From Aquatica leii (lineage: Eukaryota; Arthropoda; Insecta; Coleoptera; Lampyridae), in contig CM069432.1 in assembly GCA_035610365.1 (NCBI GenBank), positions 187,225,027 through 187,289,026 on the forward strand: a stretch of DNA of 64,000 bases. The letters are read 5' to 3'. Made by a program: the position numbers and the translations under genes. A model generated the notes under the pieces. That model ran no database searches, was not told the DNA's origin, and was given only the letters and a program-made list of their open reading frames with translations. This document shows, one piece after another, positions 11,666-24,340 of the stretch (the stretch's first letter is position 1; each line of letters opens with the position of its first letter).

Positions 11666-12450
11666 ACACTAAAAACACTTTTATATTAATATCTCATCAC
11701 TCTTCTTATGTTGGTTTTGTTTAGTTTAAAAAAAATTATTCCTTTTATACAAGTACTTTCTTAAATTAATAGATTGAAATTTTCAAACTAATCTAACCTC
11801 ACTTTTACACCTACCAACTCCCCCTTAAAAAAATTGCTTATTTTTTAAAATAGTTTTTTTTATCAAACCATTTTTTCTAAAATCTTTAAAAAATACTTAA
11901 GATATAATAAGGGATGAATATTTCAAATATTGGTAATGTAAATGTTATCAAAGTAATATTTCCTTAAACATAAGATAAATAGTAAATATTTTTGGCATTT
12001 ACATTGTTAATGATGTTACACCCTGTGTATTCATGTTTCATACATTATACAAGCATTATACATACAATGTAGCGTAGCACAAAATATATACTGTATACAA
12101 TACACATTTATTCTTTTATTCTTCATTGCCCTATTTAATGCTATTTACTTTCTCTTCGCTTTCTAAAACGGGCTTCTAAAATGTGTAAGATTAGCGATTT
12201 AGTTTTTAAGTATTTAAATACTTTTCAAGTTTACATTTAATTTTTGGATTTTTTTCGAATTTATATAAAAAAAACAATGGTATGTAGAAATTTAATTATT
12301 TAACACAATGTCCATAGATATATTTTTATCTACAATTATTACAATCTGCGATTACGTATTTCAGATTGTAGAAATTAGTGTGGGTCACATCTTCAGTTTC
12401 TCTTGAAACTTTCTCCTATCAGTCATATTCAAAACACAGACACAGTAACA
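11666..12450. other. intergenic region before the polyprenol reductase gene
   Basis: This very AT-rich stretch with long A and T runs shows no recognisable coding or repeat structure. It should contain the promoter of the downstream gene, but I see no defined motif. Confidence 0.4.
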
Positions 12451-13513
12451 ATGTCGGACTTAAATTTTATTCTTTTTACATTTTCCTTCATGACAACAAC
12501 GATAATACTAATGGGAAGCTTAATAAATAGCTTTGAAAAATATTTACCTGCTATCACCAGTCAATTCGTTCGTTATGGAAAATTTGCTTCAAAAGAAAAG
12601 CCCATTCTTCAATTTCTGCAAGTACCAAAATCGTGGTTTAAACATTTTTATGTTTATTCATCTCTTTTAACATTAACCACAATGTGTTATTTAACGTTTG
12701 TACTTGTGTTTAAAATGGAAGTACCCCCATTAGTTTATGACATCTTGGATGTAGTTGGTGGATCACTAAGACAAACAAGAAGTAAGTTTAATATATTTTT
12801 TTCAAGTAACAATTATTGATTTCAGTTTCTAATTCCACTGCAATGCTAGCACTGTCACTGCTTACACTACAGTGCTGTCGACGTTTTTATGATACTCATT
12901 TTGTTTCTATATTTGGAAAAAAAGGTCGCATGCATTTGGGACATTACTTAACTGGGTATATACATTACACAGGATCGATATTAGCAATCTTAGTAGAAAC
13001 TTCAAAATTTGTACGAAATACTTGTAAGTAGTTATAATATAATAATAAGTATGATTAGATAACAATGAAATATTTCTAGCTCGAGACTCTGATTTAAATT
13101 GGAGCGATTTAAATATTATTGATGTTATAGCTGTGATATTGTTCTTATGGGCATGGTTACATCAGTACAACGTTACTGTGATATTTGCAAACTTGAGAAA
13201 GGACAAAAAAGGAAAGGTAGTTACGGAAGCACATAAATTACCTTATGGAGATTGGTTTACTTATGTATCTTCGCCACACAGCCTTGCAGAGATACTAATG
13301 TATTTTGCCTTAACACTTATTTTGTGGGGTAATGTTACATGGTTGTTTGTATTCATATGGGTCTTAACGAATCAGGTAATTTTTCGGTAGAAAAGCTTTG
13401 ATTACAAGGAGTGTTTTTAGGTTGAAACCTCGCTGTTAGCTCATTGGTGGTATAAAGAAAATTTTGTAAACATTCCAAAAAATAGAAAAGCTATTATACC
13501 ATTTATTTATTAA
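12451..13513 (+). CDS. SRD5A3: polyprenol reductase (steroid 5-alpha-reductase 3 type)
   Basis: Four exons join in phase: 12451-12781, 12826-13023, 13080-13375 and 13421-13513 (918 nt, 305 residues; human is about 318). Introns are 44, 56 and 45 nt with GT-AG ends. Several membrane spans are visible. The conserved C-terminal core is present: HLGHYLTGYIHYTG, ANLRKDKKGKV, HKLPYGDWFTYVSSPH, LAEI and the tail PKNRKAIIPFIY. The family reduces polyprenol to dolichol in the ER membrane with NADPH, feeding N-glycosylation. The ATG at 12451 is chosen as the first methionine before the first hydrophobic span. No breaks are seen; it looks functional. Confidence 0.93.
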
Positions 13514-15014
13514 ATTGTAAGATCTTTGTTGATGTATAATAGATAATTGTTTTATTGTCTGCCAAGTTTATTTATTAAATATTTTATGTGGAACTTATGA
13601 TCTTTTGAAATAATATTAGCATAATTATTTTGACACTTAATTACATTGATTTGAGCTTCTACAATAATTATGTGATTTAATAGTTTAAGATGAATTTGAG
13701 TAAAATTTTGGCAGTAACAAAATTTAAACATGTTTAGAATAACCAATTTGCTAAATTTTGAATCTAATATCTAACGTTTAAAAGTTACTCAGAGGTCTAG
13801 TAAAGATCCATTTGCCATAACAATGTTAAACTAGTCGTTGAAGACTATGTTCAGCTCTCGAACCTTACAAGCATTGTAATTGGTGTTGTATTTGCGTACG
13901 TTTGAGATTCCTGCAGTTTTGTATGGAAAAAAGATCTTATTTACTAAAGTAGTCACAATTTATGTTTCCTTAACGAGATGCTAGGTTGTTTTCCTTAGAG
14001 TAAAAGTATTTTGCATGTGGTCATATAAACCACACTAGCACTTCATGTCGTTTCGAAACCACTATTGCTATCCTACAGTTTGCGTGGTGTTGCCAGACAT
14101 AACTTAAGTTTTTTTTAATGGCCTTAAACCTTGGTTGAACTCCTGCAAACTACAAAACTCATTCAACTGGATGATAATACAAATTTGGTCACACATGCAC
14201 GAATTGTACTTTTATAGCAACAAGTTATATAGATAGCTACAACACTATCTTCATGAGTATCTCTATCAATAAACAAATCGATACAATATAGAAATAGAGA
14301 ATTTGTCACTATCATGTGAAGTAGAATTAATATTGGAACATAATATAATCCAAAAAATAACAGATCTACAAATTTGTTAATTTATATGCAGTGGTTTTTA
14401 TTAATGATTTTCACATATCTTGTAGCGACATCATTCATTTTAAGTTGGTTGATTAATTCCAATTATTATTGTAATAAATATTTACCTTTGTTTAAATTAA
14501 TGGAACATAACTATTTTTATTACTAAATTGCATACAAATAATATACAAAATTTATTCTAAATATCATGTAAATTCATTTGAACCATTCAAAAAATTCTTT
14601 TATTTCATATTTTAAAAAGCACAACACGAATTGTTAAATTCTTTATCAAACAATTACTATTAATAAACAATAAAAAGTAAAGAATAATTCTGGAATGTAA
14701 AACACAAATAAAAGAATTACATGTATCAACTATGTTAAATATTACTGTTTTTTGGAATTTCTACACAATATTTCAGTAAATATCTTTTTCTGCAAATGAT
14801 ATTAAAAAATATACAATAAAGGTATTTGGAGATGTTAAACTGCAAAAGTTAATGGATTATTAGAGTAAGGTGTATAAGAAATTTAAACATCTACTCGTAT
14901 AATTCTATTAGGGAATAGCAACATCTATTTGTATGTATTTGGTTGCTTGATAGTAACTATCACATAAGGTGTAACTAGCACAGAACATATAATTTTAATT
15001 TTGAACAAAAATAA
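13514..15014. other. intergenic, convergent 3' ends
   Basis: This stretch lies between the converging polyprenol reductase and phosphatase genes. It is AT-rich with scattered short A/T runs. I recognise no gene or element in it. The 3' UTRs of both genes must lie here. Confidence 0.5.
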
Positions 15015-16119
15015 TTATTTTAAAAATGGAAGTAAATCTCCTAATTTGTCTAAGTATACATCAGGGAGCAGATCTTGTTCGTCTTGACTATCTGATTGTT
15101 TCCACTCCATTACATCATTTAATGTTGTAACCCCTGTAAGCACCAAAAGTGTTTGAAATCCACAGCGTGTACCCAAAAGTATATCAGTGTTGCATCTGAA
15201 ATAACGTTTTAATTCAATAATGTTTTATTAATTTATTACATACCTATCCCCAATCATTAATGTGCGTTTAGGATTAATATTATGTTCTTTAACAAGTGCC
15301 TCACAAATGTATGTATTTGGTTTTCCAACAACATGGGGTTTACGACCAGCACAGGTTTGAACAGCAGCAACCATAGTACCCGTTCCAGGTATAATAAATT
15401 CAGAATTTAAAGGAAACTGTTCGTCAGTATTAGTAGCTACGAAAAGACAATCGGGATTGTTCAAATATGAACTGGCTTTTAAAATTTTGGGAAATGAAAT
15501 GTGCTCATCAAAACCCACAATGACAGCACCAATTTCTTGGTCTAATTTAATTCCCTCTATTAACTTCGGTACAGTTGTACAGTGTACATCCGGCTGCAAT
15601 ATTATTGAAAGTACATACAAAAAAGCAATAAACCATGCTTACCCCAACATCAGTATGTTTAATTCCAACATTGTCAAGTTCTTGGGTGATTCCTGTTGAA
15701 CCAACAATATAAACCTTCTTGTTAAAACCACAATTTTTTAAGTAATCTGCAGCTAGGTACGCACTAGAAATGATTTCTTCTTTGTCGCATTTGAAATTTA
15801 ATTCTTTACATTTAATCGCATATTCCTCACGACTTTTTGATGAGTTGTTAGTAATAAAAAATACTTTTTTTCCCAATTCTCTGAACCGGTTCATGACTAG
15901 ATTAGCTTTATCGATCACATTATTATTCAGCCACAATACACCATCACAGTCAGTTAATACGGTATCAAACGAATTTAAAAATTCGTTTATTTCATCTTTG
16001 GTTAATTGCAATAAATAAGTAACGCTTTTATGGTACATTGTAGAAACGGTGTTCTTTAAACGAATGCCCTTAAAGAAGTACTTGAATTTGTTGCGGTTTT
16101 CAAGGTGACATAGGAACAT
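15015..16119 (-). CDS. PGP: glycerol-3-phosphate / phosphoglycolate phosphatase, HAD superfamily
   Basis: Three exons, 16119-15643, 15593-15244 and 15195-15015, give 1008 nt and 335 residues, with introns of 49 and 48 nt. HAD motif I is DCDGVLW (nucleophile D57, acid/base D59 from the first ATG), motif II is in [11 protein letters not shown], the Lys motif is in HVVGKPNTY, and motif IV is in TLMIGDR, continuing across the last intron to [21 protein letters not shown]. The C2-type cap lies between. The family removes phosphate from glycerol-3-phosphate, 2-phosphoglycolate and similar metabolites in the cytosol. A second in-frame ATG at 16038 gives a start closer to the usual family N-terminus; the longer form adds 27 basic residues that could be a mitochondrial signal. 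Intact. Confidence 0.9.
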
Positions 16120-16780
16120 AACCCCACTTTTTTTGTACGGAATTTCTATCGACTTACGAAATTTTTCCTATAAATATTTCAATTTGTAGTAACTGACATA
16201 AAGTGTAAAATTAGAACGTATTTTGGGTTTACCCATTTTTACTAATACACAGTAAGTAATTGAGTAAAACTTTTGGTTCACGTGGTTCAGTATTATCACG
16301 TATTATTTAATACACGGGGCATCTAAGCACTAATGCCACTAATAAGTGAATCAAAGATAATGTAAGGTGTGAATACCCACTGAATACCTATCGGTTCATT
16401 GTTTTTTAGTGTAATACGTACTTTTATTTTTATACCTAAAAAGTACTTAAAATGTATACATATTTTTAAGTAGTTTTTGAATTAATTGCTTCAAATTAAA
16501 AGTTTTTAAATTGTACGTAAAAATTAAACATGCCTTTGATAAAATAGTTCTTAATAATTTTTATCGTTATAACTACTTATTATTAACAAAATACGTATCT
16601 TAAAATTGCAATATAAATTCTTTGTATTAAAACCAGAATTATTCAAATAATTTGCTTCATTAAAAGAACTATAACTATATATTAGAAATTTGAAAAAGCA
16701 ATAAAATAAAAATGAGTATGATAATATACGGGATACCTGTTAAAACGGAAACTGTGATCGCTGCAAAAATTTATTTAAAA
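16120..16780. other. upstream region of the phosphatase gene
   Basis: AT-rich DNA with no recognisable element. It should contain the phosphatase promoter. Confidence 0.35.
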
Positions 16781-16783
16781 AAT

Positions 16784-17062
16784 TCGTGAACTGCGACCTT
16801 GAGTCAAAAATCGGAATTAATAAACTAAAAGTCAAAAATTTGACAAGTCTATCTGAATTCCAAAAACGTTAGTCTATTTAAAATGCACTAACGTCAAAAA
16901 AAATTGAAAATAATCAGATATTTATTTATTAAATAAAAATGAATTTACTTATAATAATACATAAAGATCTATTAACAACAAATTCAACGATAACAGCAAA
17001 GATAGGTAAGAAAAAATGTACCGGCGAATGTTTGTAAGACGGATAATAACAATATTTTGACA
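16784..17062 (+). repeat. dispersed repeat, copy 1 (copy 2 at 35567-35690)
   Basis: The block GCGACCTTGAGTCAAAAATC through the following AATTAATAAACTAAAA and TTTGACAAGTCTA is matched at 35570-35635. The next shared block, GTTTGTAAGACGGATAATAA with AACAATATTTTG, is matched at 35650-35685. Copy 1 carries about 170 extra bases between the two blocks. No coding capacity is seen. Confidence 0.65.
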
Positions 17063-17545
17063 TATACAGACTACAGCGCCACAGTTCACGAGATCCTGAA
17101 AGACGTCTACTTACTATATTTGGTTGCTAAGTAAATAGATCATAAATCATAACAAAGCACGTATTAGAAAAAATTACGCTTCAATTCTATAATAGTAGTT
17201 TTTGTGTTGCCAACATCGCAAACGTCAATATTCGTTCGTTAGTGTAGTTACGTAATGAGCGAAAAAAGCTCTAGGGTGGCAAAATGAAAACTAGGAATCC
17301 ACATAAAATTAAGTATTCAAAGTCAATTAATATATTAGAACGAGTATGCGATAGGTGGAAAAATCAATTTAAAAATCTGGAAATTCAGTTAAAATTGAAG
17401 AAAAACGATGTTAAAGTTAATGTCAAATTTGACAGAACGTAGGTTTAAAAAGTCCTCGAGGGAAAAAACACGCGGCGGTAATTGTAGGAACCCGATCCGT
17501 TATAGCGCAGACGTTAACAATACGACGTTTTCTCGTTTTATGTGC

Positions 17546-18538
17546 TAAATAGCAGACTTCTTTTTAAATCGGAGAGAGAGGAAAGTTCTACCCTAGCTTT
17601 ATTTCATTTTACCGGCACTGCCACGTTAACATCTACAATATTCCTAAAACAACTAGAATTTTTTACATATCCCTAAATAAACGTTGGGGGTGGTGTACCT
17701 GCTTTGCAAAAAATCAAGCACAATAACCATACAATAACCTAACTTTTAATTGAAAATACAGTTGGATAATTCCAATGGAAATTATCTACATAGTTTATAT
17801 TATTACTATTATTTGAATTCTTAATAAATGGTTTGACTATTCATCAGAATAATTGAAGTCTATTGATCATTTTTGTTTTTATTTTTATAAGATATGTTCG
17901 AAACAATTCGGTATTTCACTAGACTAAAGAATTCGATTATGTTTTCGATGCAAACTTATAATACGTAATGAATCTGAACAGTTAATATTGTTCGGAGATG
18001 GAGTTTTTATAGTTGTTATTTTAACGATAATTCTAGTGATCGTTATTTTATTTTAATTATTACTACTAACCGAGTTAACAAGAATTTGTTGTATATTATT
18101 TGAGTAATGCTTAATTATATAGTTCAGAGTGTATTATATACATATTGCATATGATTAAGAAATACATTTAATTTTTTCAATGCTAATTTAATTATTTAAA
18201 CATTCAACTGTGTCCATCACTAGTTATAGTCATAATCGGAGGTTATAACTTTGTTCATGCGACCCATAACGTGACCATTGCTTTTGTGTTTATTCAAGTT
18301 TGTTTTGGTTTTTTTTTCAGACCGAGTGTTTTTCAAAAGTAAAACAATTAAAAGTTAGGTTATTGTTTTGTTTTGTTGAAGGTTTGTTGTCAAGAATGAC
18401 ATTTATTTAGGGAAATTTACAAAAATTCTAGTTAGTTTAGGGTAATTCAAGGTGCTGATGTTGCAATGCCGTTAAAATGAAATAGAGCTAGGGTAGAACT
18501 TTCCTCTCTCTCCGATTTAAAAAGAAGTCTGCTATTTA
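17546..18538. mobile_element. element with long (about 200 bp) terminal inverted repeats
   Basis: The left end starts TAAATAGCAGACTTCTTTTT, and the right end is its reverse complement. The two arms (about 17546-17750 and 18340-18538) stay alignable through AGAGAGAGGAAAGTTCTACC, then AACTAGAATTTTT and AATAACCTAACTTTTAATTG, with increasing divergence inward. The roughly 590-bp core has no coding frame that I can read. This is a non-autonomous foldback or long-TIR type; no target duplication could be assigned. Confidence 0.65.
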
Positions 18539-18719
18539 AAATATGATTAATTTGTATGCGTACGAGGTTTGTACCAAATAACCTAAACAATTAAGAAAAA
18601 AATTAAACGAACTTCACATTTTTTAATACAAGAATAGTATGTTATATACATATTGGTAATACCTATAGTATAAAAAAAGGGATTTACACATTAATTTTAT
18701 TCATATAAATGGTCATTAT

Positions 18720-19560
18720 CTGGGTCAGAACTTACAACTTTTGAACCTGTTAAATATTCTTTTATAAATTTTTTCTTTACTTACCTAGCTTTTCATTGTG
18801 CTCATTTTTTTAGTTGAAAAAAAAACTTGTTTCTTAATTTTTTATTTCCTGGTAGTCAGTATCGCTTTTAGAAGTTAATAATGCACTGCATTTTGAGTTC
18901 TGCAAAACGTACTGCAAATTTTCACTAGATTGCGGTTTTTCAACGTTTTCAATGATTTGTAAGCATAATAGGGATTTTATATCTGCGACCGTTGCATGAA
19001 TATTTTGTTTTTTAATTGGACAACCTATGCTTTTAACAAGTTCATTAAATTCTTCATTATTATCTTTATATCCTCATCCATATCTCAGTATTATTAAAGT
19101 AGTTCATTGTGTCGAAGTTTAAACAAACATAATGGATATGTTTGCAAATTGTATGTATTGTTTTATTAATTTATTATTTAGCGCAGGTGCAATAAAATGT
19201 ATAAACACAAATATTGCAGAATTTACAGCACAACAGACAGCATTTTTTATAGTATTATTTTTAGATACAAAAAATTCCTTATTAAAAATTTTCCAACAGG
19301 TGAACTTCTGTGCCTAGCATGAATAGTGGTAATGTGATCTGTTGACTTACCTTTTGTTAGTTTAATAATTTTTTCGGTACCTCTAACAAATTTGTGAACG
19401 CATTTAAATTTTTATCTAGTCGTTTGACTTTTTTTCTATCTAGGTAAATATATTTGATGATTCTATGCATACTTTCGATGTGCATATTTGTGTTTATGCT
19501 AAATTACTTGTGTTAGTACATTCGATTGAAGATAATCAAATATATTTTTGGTCTCATTGC
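18720..19560 (-). pseudogene. MULE-like transposase C-terminus with SWIM-type zinc finger, degraded
   Basis: Read on minus across shifting frames, pieces resemble insect MULE-domain transposases: NMHIESMHRIIKYIYLDRKK, VKRLDKNLNAFTNLLE, then KGKSTDHITTIHARH, and a Cys-rich LCCKFCNICVYTFYCTC segment with CKHIH further on, as expected of a SWIM finger. Frameshifts and stops are frequent. The catalytic part was not found. Confidence 0.45.
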
Positions 19561-19949
19561 TGTTTAAAATGTTCGCAAGCAGCACACTGACGTCATATGA
19601 CGACATTCACACGGCTTAATGACGTTTCCTACGTAATTTTGACATCAATAAAACGTAAAGTGCTATCTGGGTTTGTTTTTAGACTTTATTTTCAATTGCA
19701 TTCAAACCTGAAAAAAGTTTACTAAACATTTAAATAATCCAACGTTTTTGTGATATTTTAATGCAGGTACATATTGAATATTATGTACATCTTTTGTATA
19801 TTTATTTAGATTACTTTGATTAGAATATACTTTCTTTCACACAAAACAATAAACACTTAGTATGGAAAACAACGCATGCGCTTTCTGCTATGATTATGAC
19901 GGATCGGGTTTCTGCAGTTACCGCCGCGTGAAAAAACGCTCAATTTAGA

Positions 19950-22615
19950 CAGGAACGAGTTGAATACATACTACATTTTATTGTTTGAACAGAGACTAGG
20001 GGACCCCCAAAGTCCCAAAATCTCTCAAAAATAATTTGACGTTTATGTTGATCACTGCGCAAAAACTATCAAAGACGTTTTACGATAGCGAAACATTAAA
20101 ATATATTAAAATTTATGACAGGAACAATAAAAGCTTTTAAATTGCATTTAATTTTTATTTGTAGATCTACTATCGCATTGCTTACGAGTAATCTATTGTA
20201 TTTTATTCTGTTGACAAACACAAACTGCTACTATGTGTACCTAAATATATATACAGTGTGTTTAAAATAGTGTAATCAAGGAACACAGTTTTATTTAGTG
20301 TAAGTATTCTGATTGTATAATGTAAGTAGTGATGAATTATAATATAAAATTTAGAATGCGTGAAAAAATAGCAGTTATAACACATTTCTATCATAGAATT
20401 TGATTTAGACTAAATATGTAACAAAAATAGCATTGGTTGAATAATTGTAGGTAATCTTAGTATGATTAGTACGACTATATTAGGCTTGATCGGTTCATAT
20501 GTATGGAGTTTAGTTTAAAACTACACTGAAAAATAACTGCACCATCATCGATTCAACTATTGTAACTAGCGCGGATTTTGAATTTACATTGCTCTTATGG
20601 GGAGACTTTTAAACAGCCACTTAAATATAAAAAGTGCAAGCTAAAAAGTTTTTTTTAAAATAATAACAATTTTTTAAAGAGACTGTGGTGGATAACAAAT
20701 TTTTAGTATTACATCATAGACTACATAAATTTTTTTTTTAATTTTTGAAAATCTTACATGCACTTACTGTTTTATTCTCCTATATAAATTACTAATCACA
20801 ATTCCAAACAAACAAAGTTGGCCTATTAAAGTAATTGTTTGAAATATTTTTCCGTGAAGCGATGACATTTTCCATATCTCTAAAAACAATCTTTTATTAT
20901 CTAATATGTGGCAAATGGTATTTGCGTTGCTTTATTTTAAATGTTGACATTATTAAATTAAAATATTTGGTTTTATAGTGAGTTTCAAATTTAAAGTCGC
21001 TATAAATTTGATTATGAAACCGGCTATTATTTTTTAAAAGTTTTCTTACAAAGTTATATGTATACGTTAAAACGACGTCAACAAAAATGTTGCTGCTATG
21101 GTACTATTAATTAATGTTTTTAATAAGCAATTTTTTAAATTAATAACATAGATAAACAAGTTTTTTTAAAACTTTATATTGTATTGTGGTCATTCTCTAT
21201 TTGGCGTTTTGCCATTTGAAAGTATTGAATTTAATACAATAAAAACATTTGTGTAGCAACTGGCTAAAAATTAAAATAGCAAATTGTGAAACTAAATAGT
21301 TATATAAATATACACGTATTTTATAGTTGCATTGTTGCGTATATTTATTAAAAAATACTTTCTTATAACTATATAAAATTTTTAATTTTATGGTTATTGA
21401 CGTTCATACAACATTTCTGTTTTAATGTATTTTTTAGTATTAGATAGGTATATACGAGTACTAAAAATTATTGAAATTTATTGTTCGTATTGTTTTTAGG
21501 TAACGTATTAATTTACTTTACATATATATTTTAAAACAAAAACGATCAATCACCACTTATTTTTACAAAATAAAAGATTTAATTAAACTTCAATTTTATT
21601 TGTTAATATGCAACTTTATTTTTATTTTATATTAGAAATTAGACTTGTTTTTAATTTATTCAGTCTACTTAATGTGCTGTCCGTTTTAATTTTAATAGCA
21701 GTTTTATATGTCTACTCAAATTTTTTTATTAAATAATGAAAGTGTTTTAAAATATATATAGTGTGTCAAAGAAGTCAAGAATAAAACGCATATTTTGTTT
21801 GTTATAATTGTGTTGAGAAAACTCTCGTATAGGTGGATTTTATTTTTTTCTTTGGATTTTATGAATGTTAATTTTTTAGTTTATTACTTTGGGGTCTATG
21901 ACGTCGCTGTCTTTTTTCACATAGAATCGTTTTAAATATTTTTTAAACTCGCAAATATCTTCCATGCAATGTTTAAAATTAATAGGAGAAAAAATCGTGT
22001 TAAAAATGATAATTGATCATTAATGTAAGTATACGGCGTAAAATTTGTTTATTGTGGGCTGTAAAAAGTGCCAGTTGATTATTTTTGTACTTGTAAAAAT
22101 GACATCTAATCTCAGTTTATCTATGTAAATGCACTGTAAAAATTGGCATTTGCACTTAGTGAACATTTTGTAAGTAACGCTTTAGTTAGTTATAGGCGTT
22201 TTTCACAAAGTAAAGTTTATCGTCTCTTTAACGAGAAATATCTGAGACGTTTAATAACTCAATCTTCTCACAAAATTAAAAAAATACTCGTACGGTAACG
22301 TTTATAATGTTCAATGTAAAGGAAGAACTTTTGTAGATTTTAATAACAAGCTTAATTTGTTATTAGAAATTAAATATAATTCTATTCAATTAACATGACG
22401 GTTAGCGGCAAACTACAAGGTATCCATACAAAATGATACCAGTTCAGGAACTATATGAGGAAGATTGTAATCGTAGACTTAAATTTTGTAAAGGGATAAA
22501 TATCAATTAAGATCTTTAATAATAAAGCTACGTTTTAATTAAATGTAAAAATACAGATTCAAAAATTTACATACTGTTTTACTGAAAATTCCTACTGATG
22601 TTAGAAAGTCAAACA
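19950..22615. other. AT-rich intergenic DNA
   Basis: This 2.7-kb stretch is dominated by A/T runs. No reading frame, inverted repeat pair or known element stood out. Confidence 0.4.
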
Positions 22616-22619
22616 CATC

Positions 22620-23060
22620 ATTGACTGAAATTAAATGTTTGGTTATGTTTTGCACCTTTACTTTTTTAATGGCACGTCAAATGACAAGATGTATTTAGAG
22701 TTTCTTGGATCTGAACTAATACCAGCTCTAGAAATATTATTTTTAAATAGCAAAAACTTTGATTGTGTTAATGTATGATATCAACAAAATGGTGCACCAC
22801 TACATTATTTACTTTGTGTTAGCGAGTACTTAAAGAAAGTTTCTTCTTAATAGATGGATAGGAGGACATGATTATATGGAATGATCGGTCAAATCTCTTC
22901 GTCTCACTACACTTGATTTTTTTTTATCAAAAAATTGGAGATCATGATTTAGAAGAATTTTATCTCCGACTTTATCATCAATGACAAGAAGTAAATGGGT
23001 CCAAATTTGAGCATTTATTAAAAATTTCTCAACTAAACAAAAAACGGAATACCTTATTAG
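22620..23060 (+). pseudogene. mariner-type transposase relic
   Basis: Broken frames on plus spell a familiar order: NGTSNDKMYLEFLGSELIPA, QQNGAPLHY, EYLKKV, NRWIGGHD and LTTLDFFL. This matches the second-Asp region (QQDGAPpHy) and the following RWIGRRG...SPDLTPLDFFLWG block of a common insect transposase family. The first catalytic Asp region and both ends are missing, with several frameshifts. Confidence 0.6.
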
Positions 23061-23520
23061 TTCGAATGAAATAGTTATTGGTGTAAACTACGCTTGTTAG
23101 CGAATGCCATTGGTAATCATTCGTGGCCGTTTGCAATGCTATTCAAATTAGGCAAATAATAAACATTGAAAATACCAGAAGGTCAAATTGTTTATCCGCA
23201 AAAACTAAAAAATCAATATATTCTTATTTTTGAATGATTTGGATTAGTAAACTGCATTTTATATTTATACGAAATATTTTCGTATGTAAATAAAAGCTCC
23301 ATATTGAAACAATGCATTATAAACTTCATTAAGGCTATTTTTAGCACACACTTTATATTATACCCGTGTAACATCTTATTAATAACATTTTAAATATAAG
23401 CAATTGCACTTAAATTTTAATTACATTTTAAGTAGTGTTTTATTTAATTTTTTTTGGTCAAAATGTCAAAGAAATAATTTCGAACACACTTATAAAGACT
23501 TATTAACAGTGAAATAATAT

Positions 23521-24340
23521 TTGCTGCATTTTATTTTTAAATGCTTGTTTGTGCCTTTAGCGTTTTTCTGCATTTTTTTGTTGTATATTGCTTTTGGTGC
23601 GCATCGGGGCACTGCGCAGGGTGACCTTCATTTTATCCGTACTCGTAAGACGTATATGGAACCAGTTTCACAACAATTTAAAAAAGACGGGGACTCTGAG
23701 CAGAACCCAAAAATTTCGACTGATGCTGAGCGCGAACCCGAAAACTCTAAAAAGCTTTTGAGAGCAGCAAGGCAAAAGATAAAAAAACAAAAAGAATCAG
23801 GAGTTTTGGCAACAGGTTCTATTCTAAAGACACATACGCGCGAGCAAAACCCACCTATACAGGAAACAAAGACGGGTACCTCAGGTATGCAACAGCGACA
23901 ATTGTACCAACTGTCGAAACAACAGGGGCGCAAAAGCGCAACATTTCCAGCAGTAGAACACCGGTGTCAAAAAACGACTGGTAACCCAAAGTCGAGGGGT
24001 CGAAGAAACCGACAAAAAGGCATTCAACGATACTCTGTCGGGAATTGTTTTTTCAATCATACCAAAAAAAAATATCATTAGTCTTGAAAAATCCGAAATC
24101 ATAAAAATTTCTTTACTGGGATGGATTGATGAACTGGAGAAGGGACAAGCTTCTTTGCGTTTTCATAAAAGGAGATTGTACGTGCATAGACAAAGCAACC
24201 AAAGAGTGGCTACTCCGCACGTTAAACAAAAAGAAACTACTGGGGGAGAAGGAGCAAGTGGATCCGCTAAACGCTACAAGAAAAATAGGATAAGTTCAGG
24301 AAAATGTGTCAATATAGAAAGGACGTTTAGTCAGACTCAG
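23521..24340 (+). pseudogene. non-LTR retrotransposon ORF1 relic
   Basis: An open frame of 186 codons, rich in Lys, Gln and Arg, is followed after a frameshift by a piece reading CIDKATKEWLLRTLNKKKLL (24185-24240), which resembles the conserved block of jockey-type ORF1 proteins (CxDxATxxWLxxT). These RNA-binding proteins coat the element RNA. The N-terminal hydrophobic stretch is unusual for ORF1 and may be untranslated leader. No plus-strand ORF2 follows, so the copy is broken off. Confidence 0.5.

Larger units (their letters stand above)
17468..19946. repeat. inverted repeat pair about 2.4 kb apart
   Basis: The left arm near 17468-17512 contains ACGCGGCGGTAATTGTAGGA and ACCCGATCCGTTATA. 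The right arm near 19898-19946 holds the reverse complement with a few changes (CACGCGGCGGTAACTGCAGA). They may be ends of one composite element or two oppositely oriented copies of a short repeat. Confidence 0.5.

Noticed and set aside
11666-12400. 3' LTR of the gypsy element
   Set aside because: No stretch matching 7004-7492 was seen here or elsewhere in the window.
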